NCBI RefSeq assembly: GCF_001896135.2
Contig: NZ_MPOH02000008.1
Span: 1 to 64,000, forward strand
DNA: 64,000 bases
Origin: Streptomyces phaeoluteigriseus
Lineage (GTDB): Bacteria > Actinomycetota > Actinomycetes > Streptomycetales > Streptomycetaceae
Direction of reading: 5' to 3'
The position numbers and the translations under genes were made by a program. Shown here in pieces: positions 48,986 to 58,558 of this stretch. Below the pieces are notes generated by a model, which saw nothing but the letters and a program-made list of their open reading frames with translations, was not told where the DNA came from and did not search any database. Position 1 is the stretch's first letter. Every line of letters starts with the position of its first letter.

Positions 48986-49061
48986 CGGGGCCGCATCAGG
49001 ACTGCAGTGCCCGCGTGTGCCGCTGCAGGGCACGACCACCGCAGCCGGTTGCTTCAGCCGA

Positions 49062-49322
49062 CTACTTCACCGGCAGGAGCGGCGGAGTGGTGAGCCGGCC
49101 GGGCGGCGGGAGGGTGAACGTCGGAAGGATCAGCGGCGGGAGCGACGCCTCGGGCCAGACGTTCTGCGCGCTGGGCGGCGGGGAGAACGGTGGTGGATCG
49201 GTGCGGGGCGGGGAGATGACGGTGTGGACGAAGAGGCTCGCTGCCAGGACCAGGAACATTCCGATCAGCGTTGTCTTGACTTTGAACCGCAGGAACGCCC
49301 CGCTGAGCCGAGGCGGTTTCAT
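49062..49322 (-). CDS. Small single-helix membrane protein, last gene of the sigma/M48 operon
   Basis: 86 residues: basic N-terminus, one transmembrane helix (TLIGMFLVLAASLFVHTVI), then a Pro-rich outside tail (PPFSPPP, LPPLILPTFTLPPPG). Its ATG overlaps the M48 stop (ATGA), so translation is coupled. No known family. Confidence 0.75.
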   Translation of the reverse strand: MKPPRLSGAFLRFKVKTTLIGMFLVLAASLFVHTVISPPRTDPPPFSPPPSAQNVWPEASLPPLILPTFTLPPPGRLTTPPLLPVK

Positions 49323-50497
49323 CGACACTGTGGCACCGGCCTGTGCGGGGGTCGCGCACCGACCGGGCGCATGGCGTCCTGTAAGGCCTCGACCAGCTCG
49401 GGGAGGTCCCGCAGAAGACCCGCGGCGGGAGGGCCTGCGCTCACGGCCGGTCGGTGGGTGCTGTCCGGGTCGCCGTCGGGGCACAGGGCTGCCAGCCGGA
49501 CCGCAAGCGGCGGGTGACTGCCGAGCCCGTCCTTGGAGACGATGTCCAGTGCCGAGGTTCCCCTGCCGTCCGCGAAGGGCCGGCCCACCAGATCGGCGAG
49601 CCGGTCCGCGAAGTCCCGGAACACGCCGTCGGGAAGCATCAGTCGGGGCAGTGACCCGACGCCGCCCTTCCCGGCCGCCGGTGCCGGTGGTCCCTCCGGC
49701 CGGGCCCGGTTCTCGGTGAACTCGTCCCAGAGCGGTGTCAGGGCGTGCACGGTCCGCAGGGCCTGCGCGAACGTGTGCGCCCCGGCGATCCGGGCCGCCG
49801 CGGCGTCCGCTTCTAGCTCCTGACTGCGCCGTACGGCCAAGGTCTGGCGCAGGTACACACCGTTGTACGCCTTGGTGAGTTTCAGGAGCAGTCGCACCGG
49901 CGGTTTGACGCTGGTCTGGTCGGTCTCCAGGACCTCCAGGTAGCGGACCGTGCGTTCCAGGGCGACGCTGCCGCGGCGGCTGACGGCAGCCAGTCGGGTG
50001 TGACGGCCCGCGTAGTGCCCCAGTTCATGGCACAGGACGGCGCGCAGCTCGTCCCTGGTGAGCCCGAGGAGCAGGGGCAGGCCCAGGTCCAGGGTGCGGG
50101 GGCCTCCGATCAGGCCCAGAAGCTTGCCGCGTTCGCCGGCGTAGGCGTTGACGGTGTCGGCCAGGCGCATCGTCGCGGGTGCGGCGGTGCCCAGCTCGTC
50201 GGCGAGTTGCAGGGTCAGAGCCCACAGTTCGGGCTGCTGTTGCGGGGTCAGCACGATCCGGGGGCCTTCGGCCACGTCGGCGGACGCCCTGGCGAGCAGC
50301 CCGTAGGCCAGGGCGGAGGTGGGGACCACGGTGAGGGAGCCCAGCACGGCGAACTGCCAGGCATTCGTGGTCAGGATGGCGATGACCAGCAGGAGTTGGG
50401 TGGCCAGGACGGCGACGGCGAGGAGGTGGACTCCGGCCAGGAGGGCGCAGCCGAGCAGGGCGCGCGACGTGGTCGCCGCCGGCTTCGTCCCTGTCAT
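49319..50497 (-). CDS. M48-family membrane metalloprotease (HtpX-like)
   Basis: 392 residues with two N-terminal membrane helices, the zinc site HELGHYAGRH near residue 160 and the third ligand in ELEADAAAARIAG, then the late SHPPLAVRLAAL motif common in M48. It degrades or cleaves membrane proteins. Start and stop both overlap neighbours by four bases, linking it to the sigma factor. Confidence 0.9.
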   Translation of the reverse strand: MTGTKPAATTSRALLGCALLAGVHLLAVAVLATQLLLVIAILTTNAWQFAVLGSLTVVPTSALAYGLLARASADVAEGPRIVLTPQQQPELWALTLQLADELGTAAPATMRLADTVNAYAGERGKLLGLIGGPRTLDLGLPLLLGLTRDELRAVLCHELGHYAGRHTRLAAVSRRGSVALERTVRYLEVLETDQTSVKPPVRLLLKLTKAYNGVYLRQTLAVRRSQELEADAAAARIAGAHTFAQALRTVHALTPLWDEFTENRARPEGPPAPAAGKGGVGSLPRLMLPDGVFRDFADRLADLVGRPFADGRGTSALDIVSKDGLGSHPPLAVRLAALCPDGDPDSTHRPAVSAGPPAAGLLRDLPELVEALQDAMRPVGARPPHRPVPQCR

Positions 50498-51240
50498 TTG
50501 CGCCCCGTGCCTTCGCGTTGTCGGCCGGCAAGGTCTGCTCGGGCCTGCCGCGGTGCCTGTTCGTCCTCCTCGAAGGCCGAGCAGAGCCAGAACTCGGTGG
50601 CGCTCAGGGCCGCGGCGAGCCGGTCTCCGGGCGCGGGGCCGCCGGTGCCCACCAGCGACACCTCGCCCAGGGGATCGGTGCCCGGGGCGAGGCCGAGCAT
50701 GCGCCGGAGGTTGTCGCGCCCCTTGCGGAGGTTCCCCCGTGCCGTGGAGACCGCGATGTTCAGGTCATCGGCGATCTCCTGGTGGGTCATGGCGTAGAGG
50801 CTGTACATGACCAGCACCATCCGCTGGCGCGGCGGCAGGGCGGCCATCGCGGTCAGCACCCGCCGGGCCTGCGCCGTCTCGTCCGGCAGTGCCTGGCGGG
50901 GCAGGGCCACGTCCAGCGCCGCGCGCTTAACCTTGAGGCGCAGACGCAGCGCGCGCCACAGTTTTCTCCGCATCACCAGACTCACCCACGCGTTCGGCTG
51001 CTCGTAGCCGCTGATCCGGTCCCAGTTCTCCAGCGCCGCGAGGAAGGCGTCCTGGACGGCGTCCTCCGCGTCCTGACGGTTGCCGCACAGCATCACCGCC
51101 CGGGCCAGCAGGGCCGGACGATGAGCCGTGAAGAACACGTCGAAGTCGACCGGAGCGCGTCCGTCCTCCGCTGCCTCGTCGCCACCTACCGGTGCGGGCT
51201 CCTGCGCACCGGCCCGGACACTGCCCGTCCCACCGCTCAT
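50494..51240 (-). CDS. ECF RNA polymerase sigma factor (SigE/SigJ-like group)
   Basis: 248 residues. Region 2: QDAEDAVQDAFLAALENWDR with ISGYEQPNAWV; region 4: ALPPRQRMVLVMYSLYAMTH and QEIADDLNIAVSTARGNLRK. A C-terminal extension of about 60 residues follows region 4. It starts four bases inside the small protein gene and ends four bases inside the protease gene. The anti-sigma factor is not obvious. Confidence 0.92.
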   Translation of the reverse strand: MSGGTGSVRAGAQEPAPVGGDEAAEDGRAPVDFDVFFTAHRPALLARAVMLCGNRQDAEDAVQDAFLAALENWDRISGYEQPNAWVSLVMRRKLWRALRLRLKVKRAALDVALPRQALPDETAQARRVLTAMAALPPRQRMVLVMYSLYAMTHQEIADDLNIAVSTARGNLRKGRDNLRRMLGLAPGTDPLGEVSLVGTGGPAPGDRLAAALSATEFWLCSAFEEDEQAPRQARADLAGRQREGTGRK

Positions 51241-51473
51241 CGTGCTTCCCCTTCCTGGCCGCTCGACGCGGCCAGGCCATCGCCCCGCACGGTCAGGACG
51301 CCCCCGTCCGGGCGGCGGTCCTCCACCTGGACACCGTGACCCGCCTGGCGCAGCGCGGCGAGCACCAACCGGCCCCGTTCACGTTCACGGGCCAACTCTC
51401 GCTGCCAGGCCACCACCTCGAGGGCGATTCTGACCGTAGCGGCCAGTACCGCGATCACCACCGATTCCCACAT
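51237..51473 (-). CDS. Small membrane-anchored protein, first gene of the sigma/M48 operon
   Basis: 78 residues: hydrophobic N-terminal helix (WESVVIAVLAATVRIALEVVA), a charged segment (RELARERERG), and an acidic tail. Position ahead of an ECF sigma gene with ATGA overlap makes it a candidate sigma-binding or sensor peptide, but no anti-sigma motif is visible. Confidence 0.65.
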   Translation of the reverse strand: MWESVVIAVLAATVRIALEVVAWQRELARERERGRLVLAALRQAGHGVQVEDRRPDGGVLTVRGDGLAASSGQEGEAR

Positions 51474-51714
51474 ACCCGACCACGTCCCCTGCCGACCACG
51501 TAACGTCAGCAGATGCCCTGCCGACTGCAACACCGCTGAACACCCGTAGCGGGGCACCGCGTTTACCCGTCGACCGGAATCTCCTTCAGGCAGTCGGGTA
51601 CGGGCGTACGGCAACCCCGCGCCGGGCGGCCGAGGGCGGTGGTCACGCGCCGGCGATCGGGATGCCGTCGGCCGGCGACGGCCCCGCCGTCAGCGTGCGC
51701 CGGCTGCACGCCCC

Positions 51715-52061
51715 TTGTTCCGCGAGATCTCACGGCTTACCGTCGATGCCGAACCCGGCACACCCGCGCGAGCGCATTCCGACCTCGACGGCGGCAGCGG
51801 CGGATTCGGCTGGCACATGATCCGCCGCTGGCCTGATTCCGTGCCGAGCCTGTCTCCGGCTACCTGGGCGGATCGGTGGTCTCGGTGTGGGAGCACATGG
51901 CGCCGCTGGTTGCAGTGGAACGGGCCCGGCGGGCACACAGTGCGCTGCCGGATTCCAGCAGGTGGCAGCTGTACTTCGAGAATCTCTACCACCTGGTTCG
52001 GGAGACGCCTGCCGAGCAGGCTCGGGCGGGGACGCCGCTGTGGCGGCTGTCCAGCCGGTGA
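51715..52061 (+). CDS. Hypothetical protein, one frame change
   Basis: Frame 1 to about 51,840 (GSGGFGWHMIRRWPDSVP), then frame 3 (SVVSVWEHMAPLVAVERARR, LYFENLYHLVRETPAEQA). The joined text resembles short Streptomyces hypothetical proteins. Start unclear. The 240 bases before it hold only the promoter of the sigma operon. Confidence 0.45.
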
Positions 52062-52334
52062 CGGACCGTCCGTGCAAGGGTTCGTGCACGCAACTCTCTG
52101 AGCGGTGGTGAATCCGACAATTCTGTGACAGACGTGGGTGGTTCGGGCAGGGTCAGGTCATGGTCGCTCTTCGTTCCCGCCGTCCGGAAGGGCTCTTCGG
52201 GGCCCGGCTGGACGCGCTCTCGTCGTCGGCACGGCGCTCGCGTCGCACCTCCCAGCCCCGCCGTCGGTCCGGGCAGGCACGCTGAAGAGCGGTCCGGGAT
52301 CGCACCGCTGCAGCCCTCTACGGCCGTATCGAAC

Positions 52335-52767
52335 ATCTCGCTCGTTAAATCCGCCGGCGGCGCGTTCGGGCGGCCAAGCAGCGGCACGATCCGTCGAAGG
52401 CCCTCTCCGGCTTCGGCCCACAGGGCCATCGGCCGCTCCGAGGATCCTTCGAGGACGACGTCGCCCTCCGGACCTTCTTCGGTGCGGACCCTCGACAGAG
52501 TGCCGACGCCTTCCTCGGGGTGGTCGGGCATGAACGCATGGACGGTCTTGCACCCAGGCACGTCTTCCACGCCGAAGATGTGCCCGGTGCCCGGCGGCAA
52601 GCGCCGCACTCAGATCGTGCAACTCCTGGCCGCCGCCGTCGTTGCGCAGTCGGAACGTCCACGCAGCGGGCGCACCATCGACCTCGGCAGGTGAGCAAGT
52701 GAACACGCGCGGGTTCGCAGAATCTTGGCGAGCACAGGTGAGTAACCCGCGCGCCGGTCGCCGGTTG
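52335..52767 (-). CDS. Hypothetical protein, one frame change
   Basis: Minus-strand text VFTCSPAEVDGAPAAWTFRL then RNDGGGQELHDLSAAL changes frame near 52,595 and continues PGTGHIFGVEDVPGCKTVHA and ALWAEAGEGLRRIVPLLGRP. The protein-like composition suggests a real gene, but no family is recognised. Confidence 0.4.
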
Positions 52768-52944
52768 GGCAAGCGGCGTGGACGGGTTCGCCCACAAGCG
52801 AGCCGTGGGCTTGGCTGTCCGAAGTGCTTTGTGTGCCTCTGGCGCCGACGGCCGTCGGCATGGGCGGCGTGTCTGTGACGCGTCGCAAGCGTTAGGCCAT
52901 CCGGTCACGGTCGGTCCGGATGACGAGGGGGGGAGGAGACGGGC

Positions 52945-53553
52945 GTGGAGATCAGGGATGTGCATCATGCCTACCGCCAGCGTGTGGTCTTGCGGGGCGT
53001 TGACCTGCGGCTTCGGGCCGGAACTCTGTGCGGGATCGTCGGGGAGAACGGCGCCGGCAAGTCCACGCTGCTGAAAATTCTGTCCGGGGAGCTACGGCCC
53101 ACGCATGGATCGGTCCGTCATAGCGGCCGCTTCGGCTACTGCCCACAGCACGTGGTCCTCAATGACGCGCTGACCGTCCGGCAGCACCTGACGTTCTTTC
53201 AGACGGCCTACCGCCTCACCGATGTGCGCTACGCCGAAGAGATCATGGACGTGCTGGGCTTCACTGGATACGCCGATGAGCGGGCCGGGGTTCTCAGCGG
53301 CGGTACGCGGCAGAAGTTGAACGTGACGCTGGCGCTCATGCACGATCCGCAGGTTCTGTTGCTGGACGAGCCGTATCAGGGTTTCGACTGGGACACCTAC
53401 CAGCGGTTCTGGGATCTGGCCGCGCGGCTGCGGGATGCGGGACGCTCGGTCCTGGTCGTCTCCCACCTCGCATACGACACCGAGCGCCTGGACGAGCTGT
53501 GGCGCCTGGACAGCGGAATGCTGCGCGCGGAAAAGGCGGGGGCCGCCGCGTGA
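52945..53553 (+). CDS. ABC transporter ATP-binding protein
   Basis: 202 residues: Walker A GENGAGKST, Q-loop YCPQHVV, signature LSGGTRQKL, Walker B VLLLDEPYQGFD, switch VVSHL (His present). GTG start. Its stop overlaps the GTG of the permease (GTGA). With the permease it forms an ABC-2 exporter. Confidence 0.93.
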   Translation: MEIRDVHHAYRQRVVLRGVDLRLRAGTLCGIVGENGAGKSTLLKILSGELRPTHGSVRHSGRFGYCPQHVVLNDALTVRQHLTFFQTAYRLTDVRYAEEIMDVLGFTGYADERAGVLSGGTRQKLNVTLALMHDPQVLLLDEPYQGFDWDTYQRFWDLAARLRDAGRSVLVVSHLAYDTERLDELWRLDSGMLRAEKAGAAA

Positions 53554-54415
53554 GGTTTCACCTGACCCGCTTTGCTGTCGCCACCCGGTTCACGCTCATC
53601 GAACACGGCCGCAACCGGTTCGCCATGGTTCTGGTGATCCTGTTCGTCCCGGTGTGGGCCTCCCTGGCGTACCTGGCGATGCCCGACACCCCGACCCGGA
53701 TGCGGCTTCGCGCCACCGGGGAAGCATTGGCCCCGCACGGCAATGAACTGACCGCGATCAGCGGAGCGCTCAACGCCGTCACCCTGATCACCGGTTTCAT
53801 GATGTTCGCCGCCACCTTCTCCGGCAGCGGCTTCGACCGCCGCCTGGCGATGGCCGGCTACCCCCGCGCCCACCTCGTCCTGGCGAAAGTCACCGCTCTG
53901 GCTCTGGTCTCGGCGGCGGTGGCCGCTTATGCCACCGCGGTCATCTGCTTGGCCTGGACCCCCGCCAGCCTCTGCTGCTCGCCGCCTCCCTGTTCTGCGC
54001 CGGACTCACTTACGGCGCTCTGGGAGTCGTCTTCGGGTCCCTGCTGCGCCGGGAAGTCGAGGGGATGTTCGCCATCGTGATGACCAGCATCATCGATCTC
54101 GCGCTGCAGAATCCCATCACCAGTTCCGGGGCCGGCAACCCACTCATGCGCTACCTGCCCTCGTACGGGGCCATGCAGGCCAGTACAGCGGCCGGATTCT
54201 CCACCAGCCCGGTCCCCGGACATCTGGCCCTCCAGCTGACCTGGTTCGGGCTGGCCGCCCTTGTCGCCCTGCTGGGCTTCCGCCACAGCACCCGCAACTG
54301 CCTGCCGACCGCCTCCACTGCGCCGTCCGGGCCGGGAAGCAGCAAGACCGATACTCCCGCACCGCGCCAAACGGCCAGCCCATTGGCCACGACGCCCGAC
54401 ACGGAAGCACACTGA
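53550..54415 (+). CDS. ABC-2 type permease, one frame change
   Basis: About 288 residues with six hydrophobic segments (FAMVLVILFVPVWASLAYLA; VLAKVTALALVSAAVAAYAT; TYGALGVVFGSLL; LALQLTWFGLAALVALLGF). Frame 3 changes to frame 2 at about 53,965 in a CTGCTG tract; one missing base joins the halves. Works with the upstream ATPase, perhaps exporting the prenyl product of the next gene. Confidence 0.82.
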
Positions 54416-54431
54416 GGTCCCAGCTCCCGAC

Positions 54432-55493
54432 ATGCACACCACCACGTATTCCACGACGGCAGACCTCGACGCCGCTCTGCCGGCACAACGAGGCCGACCC
54501 ACCCACCACCCGCCCATCGGCGAAGCCCCGTCCCTGCGAGCGGCGTACCGGCTGTGCCGGCGCACCACACGAGTGCATGATCCCGGGATCTACGCCCTCA
54601 TCCAGCTGATGCCGACCGTGCTGCGCCCGCCCTGCTGGGCCTTGTGGGCGGCAGCGAGCGTCCTGGACGACCTCGCCGACCAGCAAGACGCTCAACAGGC
54701 CGACCGGGAAACCCGCGTCCAAGCGTGGTCCCAAGCCCTGCAGTGCGACCTGGCGGCCGGCACCAGCGCGGATCCGGTCCGCCATGCCCTGGTGGACACC
54801 GCCCTGCGATGGCGTCTGGATCTGTCCAGCCTCCAAAGCGCCATGACAAGCACACGCGACGACGTCCGAGGCCAGCATTTCGCCGACTGGGCCGCGTGGC
54901 GGGCCTGGTGCAACGGGGCAATCACAGCCTGGGTCGACCAGGTACGGCACCTGTTCGAACGGGCCGGAGCGCCGATGACGTTCCGGTTGGACCGGCAGCA
55001 GGACTACAAGCGGTTCATCGACGGCGCCCAGCTCACCGACACACTCACCGACCTCAGCGCCGACCTCGCCCAGGGCGACCTGCTCCTGCCGCAGGAGGCC
55101 CTGGACGCCTTTCCCGGCGCCGAGGACGACCTGCGGCAAGGGAACCCGTTCGAAGGCGTGCTGCGGCTCGCGTTCCCGCGTCCAGGCTTCACCCCTTGCA
55201 CGTGGCTGACCACTGTGTCTCGGGACGACCTGATAGAGCGGGCGGCCGTCCTGTCCTCGGCGAAGCTCAGCGAGATTGACGATGCCCTCCGACTCGCTGA
55301 ACAAGCGCAGGAGCAGACCCCGGCGACGACCGCGAAGCTCAGCGAGATGAGGGACGCCCTCCGTCTCGGTGAACTCGGGTGGAGGGAGAAGAAGCCGACG
55401 GCGTGGGCGGTTTCGGCCAGATGGTCGCCGCTGTCCGACTGTCGCCTCGGCGCCCCTCAGCATCGAGATCACGATCTACGGCTGGAGTGCTGA
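54432..55493 (+). CDS. Squalene/phytoene synthase-family head-to-head prenyl synthase
   Basis: About 353 residues. First Asp-rich motif in SVLDDLADQ near residue 75 and second in GAQLTDTLTDLSADLAQGDL followed by LLLP, the two Mg-diphosphate sites of the class I trans-prenyl condensing family. It would join two prenyl diphosphates or act on one. The C-terminus after about residue 275 is unusual: a 24-codon segment (AKLSEIDDALRLAEQ / AKLSEMRDALRLGEL) is repeated, then unrelated text to the stop, so the original end may be lost. Starts 16 bases after the ABC-2 permease. Confidence 0.8.
   Translation: MHTTTYSTTADLDAALPAQRGRPTHHPPIGEAPSLRAAYRLCRRTTRVHDPGIYALIQLMPTVLRPPCWALWAAASVLDDLADQQDAQQADRETRVQAWSQALQCDLAAGTSADPVRHALVDTALRWRLDLSSLQSAMTSTRDDVRGQHFADWAAWRAWCNGAITAWVDQVRHLFERAGAPMTFRLDRQQDYKRFIDGAQLTDTLTDLSADLAQGDLLLPQEALDAFPGAEDDLRQGNPFEGVLRLAFPRPGFTPCTWLTTVSRDDLIERAAVLSSAKLSEIDDALRLAEQAQEQTPATTAKLSEMRDALRLGELGWREKKPTAWAVSARWSPLSDCRLGAPQHRDHDLRLEC
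55260..55372 (+). repeat. 72-base imperfect tandem repeat at the prenyl synthase end
   Basis: GCGAAGCTCAGCGAGAT recurs exactly 72 bases later, in frame, with later divergence. Confidence 0.85.
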
Positions 55494-55548
55494 CCTGCTC
55501 AGTTCAGCTCATGATCCGCCAACTGAGATTCTCGGTCACACCAGGGCC

Positions 55549-56648
55549 ATGAGATGCCCCCAGGGCGGTGGTGGCACGCCGCAGGGCCAAGCCGCGCGGG
55601 AGCGGGTGCGCATGCTGGCCGTCGATGGGTTTGCGCGGGGTGAGAAGAACACGGTGATCGCGAGAGAACTGCGGGTCAGCGTCCGGTCGGTGCAACATTG
55701 GCGCCGGTCCTGGCGCGAGGGAGGGCGACAGGCCCTGCGCCCGTCGGGGCCGGCCAAGCGGCCGAAGGTCGGCGACAGTGACTTCGCCGTGCTCGAGGCA
55801 CTGTTTCTGGATGGCGCGATGGCGCGATGGCGCGATGGCGCGGGGCTGGGCGGATGAGCGGTGGACGCTCTCGCGGGTGCGGGTGTTGCTCGGGGACCAG
55901 TTGGGGATGTCGTTGTCGATCCGCGGAGTGTGGGAGTTGCTGCGGCGGCAGGGCTGGTCGTGTCAGCAGCCTGCCCGGCGGGCGGTCGAGCGGGACGATG
56001 CGGCGGTGGTCGGCTGGGTGAAGGAGTCCTGGCCCTGGGCAAAGCCACCGCGGCGGCGCTCGGGGCATGTTTGGTCTTCGAGGACGAGGCCGCTGTCTCG
56101 ATGACGTCGCACCGCGCACGCACCTGGGCACCCAGAGGGAGCACGTCCGCGGTTCGGTTCAATGGCGCTTCCCGTGGCCGCATCCCGATGGCCACACTGG
56201 TGTGCTTCAAGGCCGGCGAACGCAGCCGGCTGATCTACCGTCCTCGCATCCAGGGCCATCACCGAGGTGCCCACCATTGCTTCACCTGGCAGGACTACCG
56301 AGATCTTCTCGTGCGGGCTGGCCTTCAGCTCGGCGGTCCCGTCGTGGTGATCTGGGACAACCTGAATGTGCACCGCTCCAGTCGATTCCGTGAGTACGCG
56401 GCAGAGCACGACTGGCTCACCATCGTCCAGCTGCCCAGCTATGCGCCCGACCTCGATCCGGTCGAGGGCATCTGGTCCTTGCTCCGGCGCGGCACTACCG
56501 CAACGTCGTCTTCACCGACCGCGACCACCTCGTCGCATCGATCCGCAGCGGCCTGCGCCAGATCCAGCGGAAACCCCACCTCGTCGACGGTTGCCTCGCC
56601 GAAACCGGCCTCTCACTCAATACGACAACTCCACGGAAAGCTGAGTAA
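55549..56648 (+). mobile_element. IS630-family transposase gene, broken
   Basis: The first frame has the winged-helix part (ARELRVSVRSVQHWRRSWRE). After a repeat-driven frame change comes DERWTLSRVRVLLGDQLGMS, then in a third frame LVFEDEAAVSMTSHRARTWA, VVVIWDNLNVHRSS and YAPDLDPVEGIWS with the DDE residues, and a final frame ends HLVDGCLAETGLSLNTT. At least three frame changes exist; one is a clear 16-base repeat expansion, so this copy is inactive. I found no convincing terminal inverted repeats by eye. Confidence 0.85.
55810..55841 (+). repeat. (GATGGCGC)x4 tract
   Basis: Four perfect 8-base units. With two units the transposase frame would continue as LFLDGAMARGWADERWTL; the extra 16 bases cause the frame break. 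Confidence 0.9.
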
Positions 56649-57112
56649 CACCCAAGTCGCCGTCGGAGGACCGCAGTCCGACCGGGGCTTACTCGGCGTC
56701 GGTGGGTAAGCCGTCGGCAATCCGGTTGCCACCCGGCAAAACGCGGGTGGGGAGACACAGGTCGTGCGCACGGACCACAGTCCTATGCGCAGGCGTCGGG
56801 CCGCTGCATCAACGGCGTCAACGAACCAGGGCAGTACTCCCTGCACCCGTAGTGGAAATGATTTCAAGACACCCTGAGGGGCGGCCTGATGGACAGCGGC
56901 CGGGGCGCGCGGGACCGCGCGGTCCTGACCACGACGTCCTGTGCCGGGACCGGCCGACCAGGGGGCGGTTTCGGCCATCGTTTGGCATGTTCCTTTCACA
57001 ATCATGCTCGGTCGGGCACGCTGCTCCACTGTTCGCTCCACTCCGACTCGCACCGTCTGTTGTCCCGGGAAGCCGACCTCGGCGCCCGGTCCCCACCGCA
57101 GAAGGAGTACGT
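56649..57112. other. Intergenic leader of the secreted protease
   Basis: No gene recognised in 460 bases. A good ribosome site GAAGGAG lies just before the next start. Confidence 0.45.
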
Positions 57113-58123
57113 GTGAGAGGCATACCTCGCGTCACCGGAACTCGTGGATCCCTCCCCGGCGCCCTGGTCGGCGTTACCGCGCTGTTGACGACCGGCCTCC
57201 TGGCCGCACCGGCCGGCGCCGCCCCGTCGAGGCCCGACGCCGCTGTGCGCTCGGTCTCCGTCGACGCACAGCGGCACGCCCAGCAGTTCTGGACGCCCGA
57301 ACGGATGAAGGCGGCGACGCCGCTCGACCTGGTGACCGTCGCCGACCGCGTCGACCGCGGCTCGGCTCCCGCCCAAGGCCGGAAGATCACCGTCGACCCC
57401 ACCACGCCAAAAGCAGCACCCGTCGACGCGGGGGTCATGGCCTTCCCCAGCGGCGGCGGGCAGTGGACCGGCGGGGGTGCGGTCCTCTCCACGGCGGGGC
57501 GGGTGTTCTTCACCTACCAGGGCCGTACGGCGTCCTGCTCCGGTAACGCCGTCACCAGCTCCAACAAGAGCACGGTGATCACGGCGGGCCACTGCGTGAA
57601 GCTGGAAGGGGCCTGGCACACCAACTGGGTCTTCGTCCCCGGCTACCACGACGGCCAGGCGCCCTACGGCAGGTGGACCGCGTCGAAGACCCTGTCCACG
57701 CCGCAGTGGACGGCGAGCGAGGACATCAACTACGACATCGGCGCCGCCGTCGTCGCCCCGCTGGACGGAAAGCGGTTGACGGACGCCGTCGGCGGACAAG
57801 GGCTGGCCTTCAACACCGGCTACAACCTCGCCATGTACTCTTTCGGCTTCCCCGCGGCGTCGCCGTACAACGGGGAGAAGTTCATCTACTGCAGCGGCAC
57901 CACCAACCGGGACTTCCTCCTGTCCAACGACCACGGCATGACCTGCAACATGACCGGCGGTTCGAGCGGCGGGCCGTGGTTCACGCAGTTCAACGAGTCC
58001 ACCGGCGCGGGTCTGCTGTCCTCGGTGAACAGCTTCAAGTACAACTTCCTACCGAACCGGATGTACGGCCCGTACTTCGGTGCCGACGCCCAGAACCTCT
58101 ACCAGACAGCTCAGTCGTCCTGA
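57113..58123 (+). CDS. Secreted trypsin-like serine protease
   Basis: 336 residues. Signal peptide ending PAGAA, a propeptide-like segment (HAQQFWTPERMKAATPLDL), then the S1 triad: His in VITAGHCV, Asp in DINYDIGAAV and Ser in MTGGSSGGPW. Cys in TASCSGN/GHCV and CSGTT/MTCNM can pair. It resembles secreted V8/glutamyl-endopeptidase-like proteases of Streptomyces. GTG 57113 with GAAGGAG six bases upstream. Confidence 0.92.
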   Translation: MRGIPRVTGTRGSLPGALVGVTALLTTGLLAAPAGAAPSRPDAAVRSVSVDAQRHAQQFWTPERMKAATPLDLVTVADRVDRGSAPAQGRKITVDPTTPKAAPVDAGVMAFPSGGGQWTGGGAVLSTAGRVFFTYQGRTASCSGNAVTSSNKSTVITAGHCVKLEGAWHTNWVFVPGYHDGQAPYGRWTASKTLSTPQWTASEDINYDIGAAVVAPLDGKRLTDAVGGQGLAFNTGYNLAMYSFGFPAASPYNGEKFIYCSGTTNRDFLLSNDHGMTCNMTGGSSGGPWFTQFNESTGAGLLSSVNSFKYNFLPNRMYGPYFGADAQNLYQTAQSS

Positions 58124-58130
58124 CGACAGG

Positions 58131-58185
58131 CCCGGCCGAGACCCGCGACCACGGGCACCCACCCCGATCGTGGCTCTCGGCCGGG
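58131..58185 (+). terminator. Hairpin after the protease
   Basis: CCCGGCCGAG pairs with CTCGGCCGGG, with inner partial pairing (CCACG / CGTGG), starting seven bases after the stop. Confidence 0.7.
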
Positions 58186-58558
58186 CTGCGGATGGTGTTC
58201 CCGGTGACGGCCTCCACAGTGCGTCCCTCCCGCGCTGTCGCTGACTGCGGCTGGGTCGGAAGATCACCACGGGCGGGGAAGCCCTCGGGGGCGATGAAGT
58301 ACGTGTTGAGGCCGGGTATGTGTCGAGGAGCTGTGCACCGACACCGGCACCGTCGCGCAGACGCGCTGGGCGGGAATAGGCGGCGGAGAACATGTAGGCG
58401 GCACGACCCCGAGGAGGAACAGCCGCTGGGCCAAGCCGATGGTAGACGTCTGGCTGGAGTTGAGGATGAGGGAGGGCAGGATGGGCGGCGCGGCGCAGCC
58501 GGGGATCGGGCGCGCTCACCGGTCTTGCGCGTCGGCGGGCCGCCGCGCCCGGCCGCCG
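58186..58558. other. No supported gene
   Basis: A minus-strand text (LLDTYPGLNTYFIAPEGFPA in mixed frames) looks like a gene scrap but I cannot name it. Confidence 0.35.
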
